A stretch of DNA of 64,000 nucleotides from Cryptomeria japonica (GCF_030272615.1 NC_081414.1:815633069-815697068), one strand, 5' to 3'; positions 22,585 to 36,189 are shown, numbered from the stretch's first letter. The notes: a model not told the origin generated them from the letters alone. A program made the numbers and translations.

Positions 22585-25494
22585 AAGTCATGTTATGAGA
22601 GTCCTGTCATTTTGAAGTTCTCAACATAGTACAGTGAAGGAGGAAACAACCAATACGAGGTGGCGAACGTGGCAAAATTATTTGAAACTCATTGAGCTAT
22701 CTAGAGTGAAGTGTCACGCATTAGAGATTAGTGAAAACCTGTGGATATGAAAATGGTTTGTGCATCTCTAAGAGTCATGCATATGACAGTAATAGGGTAA
22801 AGGATAGCATAAGAGGGCAGTGATCTACAAAGATTCTTGTGTCAAATATTGGTAGACAATGCATATGAGGGCAACTTCAGGCTTGAAAGGTCATTTTAAG
22901 ACCCTAGATAGGCCAAATAACATGAAGATAAGGGGTGGTTCATTGATAGAGGTGAGTGATAGTATCAAACATAATCTACAAGTAAGCAATGCTCCAGGGG
23001 TAGTATTGTGGTATGTTTTCAATGACAATACCTTCAACCTGTAGATGTTGGTATGCATAATGACATGAATGATGGCTAGAAAGGCAATGCCGAGGGATTG
23101 TTGAGTATGATAAGTCATAACGATGTGTAATTTTCTATGACAAAAAGTGACAATGCTCGTGACAACAAGAACACAAACCCTTCCCTTTCATTGTCCAAAA
23201 AGGGAAAAGACCTACCAAATACTAAGAGCTTGGCATGGACCTTTGGAAGTTAATGAATGACAAGTTATCTACACATGAAAGAGAAGTATCCAAGGTAGAC
23301 AAGTGGTAGTCCCTTAAATGACACTCATAACAAGTGAATCCTTGTCAAGTTACAAAAGACAGTCGTCATGCAAGGAGATGAAATTCAGTGAAAGGATGGT
23401 GTGGTCTCTAATTCTATATCAATATAAGAACTCTTATGGTGAGAAAACAACAGAGATAAGTCAGTAACAAGACGGTGAACTCAAGGAATGTCAAGATTGT
23501 CCACCAAGTATCCACATGAAAGAAGCAGGGTAAGTGGGTTGAGTAAACAGTAATAAAAGAGTTTTGAAGATGCATTGAAACGGTCTATCAAAGAAGCCTT
23601 ATCCTATGCCTCAGAAACCTAATTCATTTCAAACTTATCACGGACAAGTTCTGCAATCATGAAAGTGGTAGTTGAGATGAGGAAATAAAACTATACCATT
23701 CATTTATGGGAGTTGTAAGGAGTAGTTCTGTGTCTTTAGGATTCACAACTCAACCACTTCCTATTTGTATGCCACAATGTAGTCTTTGAAGGAGCAAAGT
23801 CAGGCCTGTGTTCCTACGCCCAAGTTTGAGTTTTGATTGTGTTCTAAAAGAAAAAGTTGTCATTTATTTCAAGGCATGTGTCCTATATTCGCTGATATTG
23901 TTAGATATGCCAAGGAAAATCCCTGTTAAAAGGATAAGACGTGTATTATTATTATCAGCATTTTCTCAAGCATTGTAACTCAGTTTTCGGAGTTGAAGCA
24001 TATTGAAAACACATATAGCAGCTGATTTCAACTTGCAATCACATACAGGCAGGGCGAATAAGGGTATGGGTGCCACACAACACCAGAGGACTGGAGCCTT
24101 CTGCCAGGATTGTGAAATAATCAATCAGCCAGGCATATTATTTGCAGGTCATTCACAGCAGGGTACCTCCAGTGCCATCAGGAGCTGTCACAAGAAGTAA
24201 CTGTTGCAGAAGTTGAATGGGCTACCTAGGGTTTGAGGGGAGGGGTCCAGCGCCACTATTAAGAGCCCTAACTGACTTGTTTGAAAGGTCAGACCCACAC
24301 CAAGCCTAGATCTGCCATACATATCAGGCAGCGATAGGGAAGGAACAGGCAAGTGAGCTTCAGCACATCTGAATCTGCAGTTTGGGCACCAGCAACCTCT
24401 TATAGGCCAGTCGAGTAGAGCTTGAGCCTGTAACTGAGCGTTCCATGCCACAATTACCAGGCAATCACACCATCATTTAGATCTGAACATCATTAGTATC
24501 CCTGCATGGGTTAACTTCACTCACATGTAAGTGATCTCCTTGTATCAGAAGTCTGTAGCTGTGATGTTTATGGTTAACCAGGTCTTGCGAGCGCTGGTAA
24601 ATTTGTGTACTGTGTTTGTACACAGAATTTCATTTTTTATAAGTTGCAAGAAAAATAATCATCTTTTCTCAGGTCTACTTCTGCCATCTTTTAACAGTTG
24701 AGTCGAAGATTGACTGAATGAGTTTCTTGGAATGAAACCCTAAGGAAAATCCCTAGGTTATTACATGTTCGAATTCTCACAAATTGATTTCCCTGCCTCT
24801 GCTGCTATAACACTCTTCAGACCTAAAGATATTTCACTCAAAAAAGCCCCAACTACGGCTCCCCAAATGCAGATCAAGCATCCAATAATATCCACTCGAC
24901 CTTTACAATGTATGTTGATCATTTTACAATTTAGAGAAATTCTTCAGAAGTCAAAGTTTGAAAATGCCTCGGCGAATTTGCAAAAGTCTTTTTCAACACT
25001 CCTCTTCAGAAGCCATAATTTTTGCATACAGATTGAAGCGCTATTTTTCTTGAAATAAAATTTTCAAGAGGAGTAAATAAGAAAAAATAATTATAATGCA
25101 ATACAATCGTGGAATGGAACATAAGTCCTCTATCTACAAAGTATTACAAACCAGATCTTTAACAAATCTATGTAACATATTACCCATAGCAGTCCAAGAA
25201 TTCAACATTAATACAAAAAACCTTACAAAGATGCAATAAATTCCTTGAATTTTCCTCTCAGGAAATTGTTTACCAAAACATGTTTCCTTCTCCAAAAAAG
25301 GTCAGGATTGGTAGTTTGGGTATTGCTATCAAATAGGATAACCCGGTTCGTTCGGTGCAAGCTATGAGGAAACCTAGATTTATGATTGGAAGCCAGTATA
25401 AATTCTGGGTTTAAATACAAGTACTAATAACAATAGTGTGATTCAATCATTTAAGATTGGATGAACAGTTTAACTAGTAACAAGGATTTTAATA
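22585..25494. other. Unassigned spacer
   Basis: Purine-rich non-coding sequence to about 24,000, then mixed sequence. No domain, RNA gene or clear repeat seen on either strand. The short open frames are not supported by composition or motif. Confidence 0.45.
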
Positions 25495-25610
25495 TTATGT
25501 CTTACTAGAGAATGGCTTTACTGTCATGCCCTGCAGCTTGGTCAGTACAAGAGCCATCAAACTTTCATCTGGGCAGTTCTTGTTGAACCACTCAATGGCC
25601 TTAACAGAGT
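25495..25610 (-). CDS. Possible terminal exon of an unidentified host gene
   Basis: After an acceptor-like TATGTACAG the minus strand reads DSVKAIEWFNKNCPDESLMA and continues LVLTKLQGMTVKPF to a TAA. The amino-acid use looks protein-like (single Trp, Pro, Cys, balanced charges) and unlike nearby AT-rich noise. The first codon is split by the proposed splice. I do not recognise the family. It lies about 510 bp downstream of a second protein-like frame on the same strand (26,119-26,358), so both may be parts of one gene. It could also be a captured fragment or chance. Confidence 0.3.
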
Positions 25611-26118
25611 CTGTACATACAAAACATATAAAGCCCACTTAAACCCTACCTCATAAACTGCTACAAATAGACTACACAAAATGAAATACAACTACAAAAT
25701 TTAACCACACATACATGATTCCTAGGCTCCGTACCGTTTGCATGACTTGCTACATCATTCTCATTTTATCAGCTAAATTCATTTTCTTTTAAATAATACA
25801 TAGATTAATTTAGCTAGTTACTCAATAAACAGGAATCAAACCGTGCCTGAGTTCAATTTGATCATCTACACAATACCAGCAATGTAGACACAAATGGCTC
25901 TTTTCGTTTTCTTGAAATCGAAGTATTAATCAAATTACAATCATTGATTTAATTTAATAAAAATCCAGATTCATATTTACAACACATGCTCACATTCTTA
26001 CTCCTACTGTCCTGAATCCCAGACAAACATGAAGGTTAATATTTACAGGGTTTGAACAGGGTACAGGCACACCCTGTATTTTAAGTAAGATAGAAATATT
26101 TGCATGTTTCACTAAAAC

Positions 26119-26358
26119 TTAGGCAGAGAAGAATCCCTCCTCAATGGCCGCCTGGAAGACATTCCTAGGCTCTCTTAACTTTTCAGCAAGGGTTCTTCCG
26201 AGTTTACTGTAGATTTGAAATCCCCCCAAGACAAAATCATTCCACGAAACCCACTGGTCTGTTAAATTGGAATTGGAAGGGGTTTGGCGTGCACTAATAG
26301 TAGCAGGCGTATCATTTCCATGGCGGCCGTCAGATCCATCTGCCATCGCTGCTTCCAT
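26119..26358 (-). CDS. Possible small host gene or first exon, 79 aa, unidentified
   Basis: Starts MEAAMADGSDGRHGNDTPAT and ends with a basic, helix-prone half (SKLGRTLAEKLREPRNVFQA, then AIEEGFFSA). I chose this ATG because a TATAAAT lies about 90 bp upstream (26,452-26,446), which leaves a plausible leader of about 60 nt. A longer in-frame start at 26,478 would lie upstream of the TATA box. No signal peptide or membrane segment is seen. Local GC content is higher than in the flanking AT-rich DNA. If spliced, GTAAAC or GTTAAG inside the frame could be donors toward 25,610. I do not recognise the protein. Confidence 0.35.
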   Translation of the reverse strand: MEAAMADGSDGRHGNDTPATISARQTPSNSNLTDQWVSWNDFVLGGFQIYSKLGRTLAEKLREPRNVFQAAIEEGFFSA

Positions 26359-26445
26359 TAAGTTAAATGCCGTAAACGAATGCCCAGCACAGATAAAGAA
26401 TGTTTCAAGCTTCGCTGTTGTATGATGGGACGATGGTATTGGGTG

Positions 26446-26452
26446 ATTTATA
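26446..26452 (-). promoter_or_regulatory. TATA box candidate
   Basis: TATAAAT on the minus strand within CCTATAAATCACCC, about 90 bp upstream of the ATG at 26,358. Spacing would put transcription start near 26,417. Confidence 0.35.
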
Positions 26453-26599
26453 GGTGGGGAAAGCACAGATGAAACCATGGGCTTCTGCCTTCAGTCCAGC
26501 CGCCGTTTTTTTCATATGTTTTGATTTAGTCGATGTTTTTCTTCCTCCTGAAATGAGTATACTGATTGAACAAAACCAGACGACTAAAACCATGATAGC

Positions 26600-29500
26600 C
26601 CCTGGAAAACTTTTTAAAACTACTCGGGTTTGATTCCTTTCATGATTGATGATACAATTTATAAATTGCCATTAATGATTATTATTAGTTTTATAAATAA
26701 CACATAAAGGTTTTAGGGGCCGAATTTGATGGCCGTATGGCCATATTTAGCTAAACTTTCCGTGAAATATAATAATTTTAATTTTAGCAAGAATGTATTA
26801 TGGAGGATTTTTGTTTTTTTGTTTGGATAAATCGTTAATAGTTTATAGAATTATTTTCTTAAAATATAATATATTTTCATATTTCAAAGAGAAATCTAAA
26901 TATAAATCTTATTTGGATAGACAATTTTAAAGCTGTATAAGAACATGTTTTTTTAAATCTAATTTTTACAATTTATTTGAATATATTAAATAATATCAAA
27001 GTGAATTCATAAGGCAAAAAGATCATCTTTCAATTTTTGGTAATATAAGTTTGAATGACATTTAATATTGCTGGTCATTTTCCATCACAATGAAGTGTGA
27101 GCTATTTTCTCCTTCTTGTCATTGTTAGTTATTGTCAAAGGAAGGATACTATTACATTCATTGAATTTTTTCTTCAATTAGTTTAACCAATAAATGCACA
27201 TAATTAAAAATTTTCAACAAAATTCTATAGTCTAAATTTAATTTTTTATCTAGTCTAAATTTAATTCTATAATCTAAGAGTCTTAACCTTTCCATCATTA
27301 AAAGATAATTATAATTTTTGTTAACAAAAATCCACTTAATATTATTGGCCTCAAGGAAAACCTCTCCTCCATCATAAGCTACATATAAGTAAAAAAACAC
27401 TCTTTATTATATAAATAGTTTTTTCTTGTTTTTGTATTCCTTCGTTGCAAGCTCTCCCTTTCCTTAGTTTGAATAGTCACTCTACTCTTCCTTGGGGTTG
27501 TTACATATCTTTTTCATTTGGATCCATCTTTCTTCTTATCCCCTTATACCCTTCTTTTTCATTTTCCCTTCTTAAACATGTGGGGGCATTCTTTAATCCA
27601 TCATTCATGGATTTTCTTGTCAACTCCTCTAAAATCCAAGTAAGGATAGGACCATTTGATATCAATCTCTACCCTCCCACAACTAATGAAAGTTAACAAT
27701 TTCTCCTAAAATAAGATGTGTCTATTTTATTTCATCTTAACATATAAAAAAATAAAAATAAATTAAAAAAATAAAAAAGTTTAAAGATCTTTACTATAAT
27801 TGTCATTTTTCATTTTCAAAGAATATAACTATATTTTAAGATATAGCTCATTTGTAAGAAATTTAGTTAGATTAATTTATCACTTATCCTCTTCTATAGT
27901 TTGTATGTAGTAGCCTTGTTAGAGACATTAAAGAAACAGAAATCTATAAGATAACCAAATGGTTGCCCGCGCCTTCTTATCCAACTTCAATCAATCTTCA
28001 TTGAATATTTTAGATGATTGCATTTCATTTTCAACAAGTATCCATTTATATCTTTCTTCAAGAAGATCTTCCATCTTTATCTTCTATAGATTGTAACTTG
28101 TGCCATTGAATTTCTTGATATCCAAATTATAGGTAGATGTTATGCTCTTTAATCCTTCAAAAATCTACAATACAACATAAAGAAAAATCTCCCACTACAA
28201 CCAACGAAATCTTCAACACTTAACACAAAGGTATTCATCTCTATACAAAATCTCTAATACTAAGTGTTGAGAAACAAGGTCAAAGTACTAGAATAAAAAA
28301 AATTAAGAGTATAAATAAATAAGAAAGGATTCTATTAATAAATACTTACCATAAAATACTATGTTTGGAAGAACAAATAAAAAGTAATAATGAAATAAAA
28401 AAATCAAAGTGACACATGATTTACATAAAAAACCTTTGTAGGAAAAAAGTAAACAAAGAAAGAGGACAAGTATGTATTGATCTTCAATATACAAGTATAT
28501 AATAACAACACCTTACATTTTTCTCTATAAGAATTGAGTAGTACTTATGTACCTATAAACATTATATAAAACCACCATCTCATACGTCTAATAAATAAGC
28601 AAAGAGAGATACTAAAACCATAGTATAATCATGCAAAATCTCCATGCTCACTTTGGAGAGCATCTCTCAAGAATAATAAAGTCTACATCAATGACTTCAT
28701 ATGGACTCAATTAATGAGTAACCTTGAATAGAAAATATAATTGCATAGGCAACTTTGACTAATAACTCATTGATGATTCACATCATTCAATCTAGCACTC
28801 CATTTTGGAATCAACTAACTCATGTGCGCCTCAACCGTTATGAAAATATTCTTCATCTACCTCCAAGGAACAATAAAATTTTCTACATGAATTTAAAGTT
28901 AATTGTAATTTCCACCATGTTGCTTTACCTCCTTCATGAATACATATAAAAACTAATGCCAAGGAAAATCTAAATACAAATTAGCCTTCTAGTTATATCT
29001 TAGGCATACAAATACACCTTCCAATAGTGTAGATGATACATAAAATCTATGTATAGGGTTGCAATGTTAATATGTAACCTTAATTAATGCCATCAAATTT
29101 CCACAGTCCATTCTAATATTCAAACTTATTGCTTCTAGATGATTCGAAACATTGATGATAAAAATTGCATACACAATCGAATCCAGAAGCAATAAGTTTG
29201 AATGTAACCTTAATCTTAACAACATGTTGTAAGATTTTATGTTTGAATTGGGATATACCATGCCCTTAAATTTTTGGAAGACAGGGGAGAGGACATGGCA
29301 ACAACATTATGAATGTTGAGATTTAAAGGCTCTTTAAGGTATTTAAGGTATTCCCATAAAAAGGGGTTAAGTGTAGAGGGAGTTATTCCTCCAAACATTA
29401 GGCCTACATTCGGAAGGTCTCAAAACATTATCCCTACAGGTGGAAATTGTTATATTTCTTATGTTGAAGGACACAATAAGTTGTTGATATTTGAAGAGGG

Positions 29501-30157
29501 TTAGATAAATAGATATGTTTGATTTTGAATGATAGGTATGCCACTTGATTGATTAAAACTTTCCACGTTGAAAGATGAAGGCAAGGAACACATGAATACC
29601 ACATTGCTTGAATAAAATTATGCTTGAGTTTCTTAGTACTTTAGCTCCAAGAGTATTGGTCCATTAGGCTAGAGTACTTATAAATTCTTCAAAAGTAGTG
29701 TCTCCTAAATTTTATGCTTCTTTATTAAGATGTAGGTCCTGTTTAGTGTGGGGGGTTGATTAGCTCCATTGATTCTATCTTTGAGAAAGCTTTTAAAAGT
29801 TTCCCTTTTTGTCATGAATTTTTACATTTTAAAACACTATATGAAGGGATTCTCAAGCTTCTCAAGAATCTTCTAAGTCTTTTTCCAAGAAGGTCACCTT
29901 TTATCAATTTGAGTGGTTGCATCTTTATAATTTGCCTTCGTGAAATTTTGACCAAATAAGGAACTTTTGCATTCTAGTTTGATTCAGGTTCAATTGAAGT
30001 GTAGCATCTCAACTCCAAACTAGGTTGTTGGAATTACTATAGTTATCTAGTTCTTGTCACCCTTTGCTTAAGTTAGTCTTCATAATTGTACTTATTTGAA
30101 GGGTTTCAATCATCGACCTACTTCATACATCATTGGATCTGAAATGATGTAAGAAAT
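26600..30157. other. AT-rich unassigned region
   Basis: Long AT-rich non-coding stretch with many short chance frames. No transposon ends, RNA genes or conserved domains recognised, apart from the inverted repeat at 29,119-29,202. Confidence 0.5.
29119..29202. repeat. 18-bp perfect inverted repeat with 48-nt loop
   Basis: TTCAAACTTATTGCTTCT at 29,119-29,136 is the exact reverse complement of AGAAGCAATAAGTTTGAA at 29,185-29,202. A related GTAACCTTAAT word lies outside both arms. It could be the trace of a small inverted-repeat element. Confidence 0.8.
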
Positions 30158-30773
30158 ATCCTAAAATATCCTAACTTTCATATATGTCTTTGTCTTTATC
30201 TTATTTCACTTATAAATTACATTTCTATTAAAAAATAAGATTCTTATATCTTTTCTATTAATTATCATATTAACATTAAAATTTTTTCTAATTTTCATTA
30301 TATTTTATATTTTATTAAATTTATAAGGTTATGAAATTGTCTCCCCATGTTAATAAGAAACTCTTATCTTTTATTTTAAATTTGAGAATCATTTATATAT
30401 AAAAATATTAATGTTTACTAATAAACTTAATATCAATATTTAATATTAAACATGTAATTTTTAATATCCTAAAATATCCTAACTTTCATATATGTCTTTG
30501 TCTTTATCTTATTTCACTTATAAATTACATTTCTATTAAAAAATAAGATTCTTATATCTTTTCTATTAATTATCATAATAACATTAAAAAAATTTCTAAT
30601 TTTCATTATATTTTATATTTTATTAAATTTATAAGGTTATGAAATTGTCTCCCCATGTTAATAAGAAACTCTTATCTTTTATTTTAAATTTGAGAATCAT
30701 TTATATATAAAAATGTTAATGTTTACTAATAAACTTAATATCAATATTTAATATTAAACATGTAATTTTTAAT
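30158..30773. repeat. Tandem duplication, 308-bp period, nearly identical
   Basis: The sequence ATCCTAAAATATCCTAAC at 30,158 restarts at 30,466. Only a handful of differences are visible over about 308 bases, so the duplication is recent relative to the other repeats here. The copies abut, so they are not an LTR pair. Confidence 0.92.
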
Positions 30774-31170
30774 AATAAATATAAATATAAATACAAATCA
30801 ATTTCCCTTTTTTTATTTGTGTACTTGTCTGGTTATTTTCTTCTTAAAAGATAAAAAAGTAGGGAAAATGATTTAGGGTTGTCATGATATGCGATTTTTA
30901 TTTGTTTATTAGTACTATTGCATTCAAGCCTAACTAATCAATTGGTTTGCACCAATCAAAAGTGGTTATTATTTTTGTTTTTAAAATAAACTTAGTTTTT
31001 GTAAAGTTGAGATTTATATTTTTAATTTTAATATATAATTAAAATTATTTATCTATAGTATGATTGGTTTAAAAAAATTGGTGTTATATAGAAGCAATTT
31101 TTTAGGAATGATAAATTTTTTAGGTTTTTTGGGGATTTCTTTGTATTGTTTTTTTTTAAATGTCTATTTT

Positions 31171-31187
31171 AAATAGTTTTTTTTATT
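31171..31187. repeat. Left target-site duplication of LINE A
   Basis: AAATAGTTTTTTTTATT, identical to 42,860-42,876. It directly abuts the poly(T) that is the LINE tail on the minus strand. Confidence 0.85.
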
Positions 31188-32102
31188 TTTTTGATCAATA
31201 AAAGGCCGAGGCCAAAGAATTTTATTAATTTTAAAAAATAGATAGAATTACATTTACACCTCCATTCGGTGTGGGCACCTATAGGAAAGAATGGAGGGAA
31301 GAAAACCTCCGGTCTAGCCCAGATCCCTCAAGGATCAAAAAAAATTAAGAATGCGATACAAAATGGAGATACAAGATCACAAAGGGAACTTGTCCAAAAT
31401 AATGAAGATTGTATGTAGAAATCCTCTATGTAAAGTTGAGCAGCAAATTGCCCATTTCTTGGGGTGATGCTGCCATTTGTGGGCGACAGTTCTTGCTATT
31501 CTTGAAACATAGGGTTAAGCATGCTCTGCTCCATATGCTGCACAAAATATTGAGAAAATCTCTCACCAGAATGTTAGGAAAAGGAAAACCGAACAGGTCA
31601 ACTTATACAATATATCATACCTACCTAAATGGTCACCCTGTTAGGATACACAGCTCAAAATATTAGTCTAAAAAAATCTCCAGAAATATAATGCGAGAGT
31701 GATTACCCATCGGAGAGCATAAACTCAATAATTAACGAGGCAAATTCCATAAGTATTCTTGCAAAGAGTTCGCGGGGAGCTACCATCTTAAAGAATTTAC
31801 ACAGCTTAACAAGATTACGAAGCTAAGTTAAAGCAACCTAGAGAGATTAAAGCCTAAAAGCTTCTTAAGAACAAAACAAGAGACAAAACATCAAGAATAT
31901 AGGGGACCGAAAAGGTAAAATAGAGATGAGGATAGCTAGGTAAGTGTTAGTCCTAAAAGAAGGCAATATCTACATAAATAATAATACCTATATATCCATG
32001 ATCACATATATCCGGGAGCGAGATATCCTAGCACGTTTATATACCTATGCTCATTAATGTAAGGTATTGCCTCCTTCTAGCCTTAAAGCTTATCCTAGCA
32101 GA
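31188..32102 (-). other. Distal 3' region and A tail of LINE A
   Basis: On the minus strand it ends TTGGCCTCGGCCTTTTATTG, then ATC and a run of seven A before the target duplication. No coding sequence recognised. The 698-bp array begins where this stretch ends. Confidence 0.65.
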
Positions 32103-35100
32103 GCGACGATGAACTTCAGAAAAGACTCATCGAAGACAATAATTCCATCGACAAAAGATAATGAGGAAAGCAGAGATGGTTTTCATCGACGGGAAAAAGG
32201 TCTTCGAGGAGATAATACCATCGGTGTAACATAAAAAGGACACACCGAAAGGAAAGTTCTCATCGAAAGAATAATCTCGATCAGACAAAAGGAAGCTACA
32301 TTGATAAAAGATATCAATGAGGAAATAGGTTTCGAGGACACTAAAAGGCATGCCTTTGACATGCATGGTTTCACTGATGCGCCTTTATCAGTGGAAGATG
32401 ATAAGGAAGGATAAATAAAGGCTTCGGTGAGACAATAGATCCATTCATCGACAGGGCATGATGATTTCGATGGAAGAAGTGTTTCAGTGGAAAAAATAAA
32501 GGAGGTCACCGAAGCCCAAGGTTTCTTCGACATAAAAACCCAATGGATATCAGATAGGTATCAGTGAGGAAACAACTATAGTGACCGAATATAGTATTTC
32601 GATGAAAGAAGGATTATCTGTGGAGTTAAATTATAAAAGCCCCCTATTGTTAAAATAAATCATCATTTTCATTAATACCATGGTAGCCCACAAGTCATCA
32701 AGCGGGTGTAATAGCATCCTATTAAGATATCTAGGTTCAAATAATATCGATGAGACCCAATTATGTCTCATCGATATAGAAGGGCCATTGAAGAAAGGAA
32801 GCGTCGATGAACTTCAGAAAAGACTCATTGAAGATAGTAATTCCATCGACAGAAGATATTGAGGAAAGCGGAGATGGTTTTCATTGACGAGAAAAAGTCT
32901 TCGAGGAGATAATACCATCGGTGAAACATAAAAAGACCTCACCGAAAGTAATGTTCTCATCGAAAGAATAATGTTTATCAGACAAAAGGAAGCTACATCG
33001 ATAAAAGATATCGATGAGGAAATAGGTTTTGAGGAAGCTAAAAGGCATGCCTCTGATACGCATGGTTTCAGCGATGCGACTTTATCGGTGGAAGATGATA
33101 AGGGAGGATAAAGAAAGGCTTCGGTGAGACAATAGATCCATTCACCGACAGGGCATGATGATTTTGATGGAAGAAGTGTTTCGGTGGAAAAAATAAAGGA
33201 GCTCATCGAAGCCCACGGTTTCTTCAACATAAAAACCCAATGGATATCAAATAGGTATCAATGAGGAAACAACCATCATGACCGAATACAGTATTTCGAT
33301 GAAAGAAGGATTATCTGTGGAGTTAAATTATAAAAGCCCCCTGTCGTTAGAAGAAATCATCATTTTCATTAATACCATGGTAGCCCACAAGTCATCAAGC
33401 GGGTGTAATAGCATCCTATTAAGATATCTGAGTTCAAATAATATCGATGAGACCCAATGATGTCTTCATCGATATAGAAGGGTCATCAAAGAAAGGAAGC
33501 GCCGATGAACTTCAGAAAAGACTCATCGAAGATAGAAATTCCATCAACAAAAGATATCGAGGAAAGCGGAGATGGTTTTCATCAACGGGAAAAGGGCTAC
33601 GAGGAGACAATACCATCAGTGTAACATAAAAAGGACTCACTGAAAGGAATGTTCTCATCAAAAGAATAATGTCGATCAGACAAAAGGAGGTTACATCGAT
33701 AAAAGATATCGATGAGGAAATAGGTTTCGAGGAGGCTAAAAGGCATGCCTCTGATACGCATGGTTTCACCAATGCAAATTTATCAATGGAAGATGATAAG
33801 GGAGGATAAAGAAAGGCTTCGATGAGACAATAGATCCATTCACCGACAGGCCATGATGATTTCAAATGAAGAAGTGTTTCGGTGGAAAAAAATAAAGGAG
33901 GTCACCAAAGCTCGCGGTTTCTTCGACATAAAAACCCAACGGATATCAGATAGGTATCGGTGAGGAAACAACCATAGTGACCGAATACAGTATTTCGATG
34001 AAAGAAGGATTATATGTGGAGTTAAATTATAAAATCCCCCTATTGTTAAAAGAAATTATCATTTTCATTAATACCATGGTAGCCCACAAGTCATCAAGCG
34101 GGTGCAATAGCATCCTATTTAAGATATTCGGATTCAAATAATATCGATGAGACCCAATGATGTCTCATCGATATAGAAGGGCCATCGAAGAAAGGAAGCG
34201 TCGATGAACTTCACAAAAGACTCATCAAAGACCGTAATTCCATCGACAAAAGATATCGAGGAAAGCGGAGATGGTTTTTATCGACAGGAAAAGGTCTTCG
34301 AGGAGATAGTACTATCGGTGTAACATAAAAAGGACTCACCGAAAGGAATGTTCTCATCGAAAGAATAAATTTGATCAGACAAAAGGAAGCTACATCGATA
34401 AAAGATATTGATGAGTAAATAGGTTTCGAGGAAGCTAAAAGGCATGCCTCTGATACGCATGGTTTCACCGATGTGACTTTATCGGTAGAAGATGATAAGG
34501 GAGGATAAAGAAAGGCTTCGATGAGACAATAGATCCATTCACCGATGGGGCATGATGATTTGGATGGAAGAAGTGTTTCGGTGGAAAAAATAAAGGAGGT
34601 CACCGAAGCCTAAGGTTTCTTCGACATAAAAACACAATGGATATCAGATAGGTATCGGTGAGGAAACAACCATAGTGACCGAATACAATATTTCGATAAA
34701 AGAAGGATTATCTGTGAAGTTAAATTATAAAAGCCCCCTATTGTTAAAAGAAATCATCATTTTCATTAGTACCATGGTAGCCCACAAGTCATCAAGCGGG
34801 TGTAATAGCATCCTATTAAGATATCTAGGTTCAAATAATATCGATGAGACCCAACAATGTCTTTATCAATATAGAAGGGTCATCAAAGAAAGGAAGAGTC
34901 GATGAACTTCAAAAAAGACTCATCAAAGATAAAAATTCCATCGACAAAAGATATTGAGGAAAGCGGAGATGGTTTTCATCGACGGGAAAAGGTGTACAAG
35001 GAGATAATACCATCGGAGTAACATAAAAAGGACTCATCAAAAGGAATATTCTCATCGAAAGAATAATGTCGATCAGACAAAAGGAGGCTACATCGATAAA

Positions 35101-36103
35101 AGAAATCGATGAGGAAATAGGTTTCGAGGAGGCTAAAAGGCATGCCTCTGATATGCATGGTTTCACCGATGTGACTTTATCAGTGGAAGATGATAAGGGA
35201 GGATAAAGAAATGCTTCGGTGAGACAATAGATCCATTCACCGACAGGGCATGATGATTTTGATGGAAGAGGTATTTCGGTGGAAAAATAAAGGAGGTCAC
35301 TGAAGCCCGTGGTTTCTTCGACATAAAAACCCAATGGATATCAGATAGGTATCAGTGAGAAAACAATCATAGTGACCGAATACAGTATTTCAATGATAGA
35401 AGGATTATCTGTGGAGTTAAATTATAAAAACCCCCTATTGTTAAAAGAAATTATCATTTTCATTAATACCATGGTAGCCCACAAGTCATCAAGCGGGTGT
35501 AATAGCATCCTATTTAAGATATCCGGGTTCAAATAATATCGATGAGACCCAACGATGTCTCATCGATATAGAAGGGCCATCGAAGAAAGGAAGCACTGAT
35601 GAACTTCACAAAAGACTCATCGAAGACAGTAATTCCATCGACAAAAGATATCGAGGAAAGCGGAGATGGTTTTTATCGACGGGAAAAGGTCTTCGAGGAG
35701 ATAGTACCATCGATGTAACATAAAAATGACTCACCAAAAGGAATGTTCTCATCGAAAGAATAAAGTCGATCAGACAAAAGGAAGCTACATTGATAAAAGA
35801 TATTGATGGGGAAATAGGTTTCAAGGAAGCTAAAAGGCATGCCTCCGACACGCATGGTTTCACTAATGCGACTTTATCAGTGGAAGATGACAAGGGAGGA
35901 TAAAGAAAGGCTTCGGTGAGACAATAGATCCATTCACCGACAGGGCATGATGATTTCGATGGAAGAAGTGTTTCAGTGGAAAAAATAAAGGAGGTCACCG
36001 AAGCCCGCGGTTTCTTCGACATAAAAACCCAATGGATATCAGATAGGTATCGGTGAGGAAACAACCATAGTGACCAAATACAGTATTTCGATGAAAGAAG
36101 GAT
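32103..36103 (-). repeat. Tandem array of a 698-bp unit, about 5.7 copies
   Basis: The landmark TGGTAGCCCACAAGTCATC recurs at 32,681, 33,378, 34,077, 34,775 and 35,472, a spacing of 697-699. The array begins near GCGACGATGAACTTC and stops mid-unit at 36,103. Units are roughly 90-95% alike by eye. Inside each unit are degenerate short words built on ATCGATGAGGAAA and CACCGAAAGG, which suggests the unit itself grew from smaller repeats. Every unit keeps a long minus-strand open frame, with STETLLPSKSSCPVGEWIYC and LTEAFLYPPLSSSTDK. The frame extends 115-140 codons. The array lies wholly within LINE A, between RNase H and the A tail. Confidence 0.93.
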
Positions 36104-36189
36104 ACATGCGTTGAGAGTGGTTATCTGTCCCAGATAATTCATGAAAGGGTCCTGGGCCACAAGAATGTGAGATAAAACCTGCATACTTG

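Noticed and set aside
27158-27400. 80-codon minus-strand frame
   Set aside because: AT-driven Leu/Tyr/Lys/Asn composition and no recognisable motif; likely chance.
30158-30773. Pair of short LTRs
   Set aside because: The two copies abut directly, with no internal region and no TG...CA ends.
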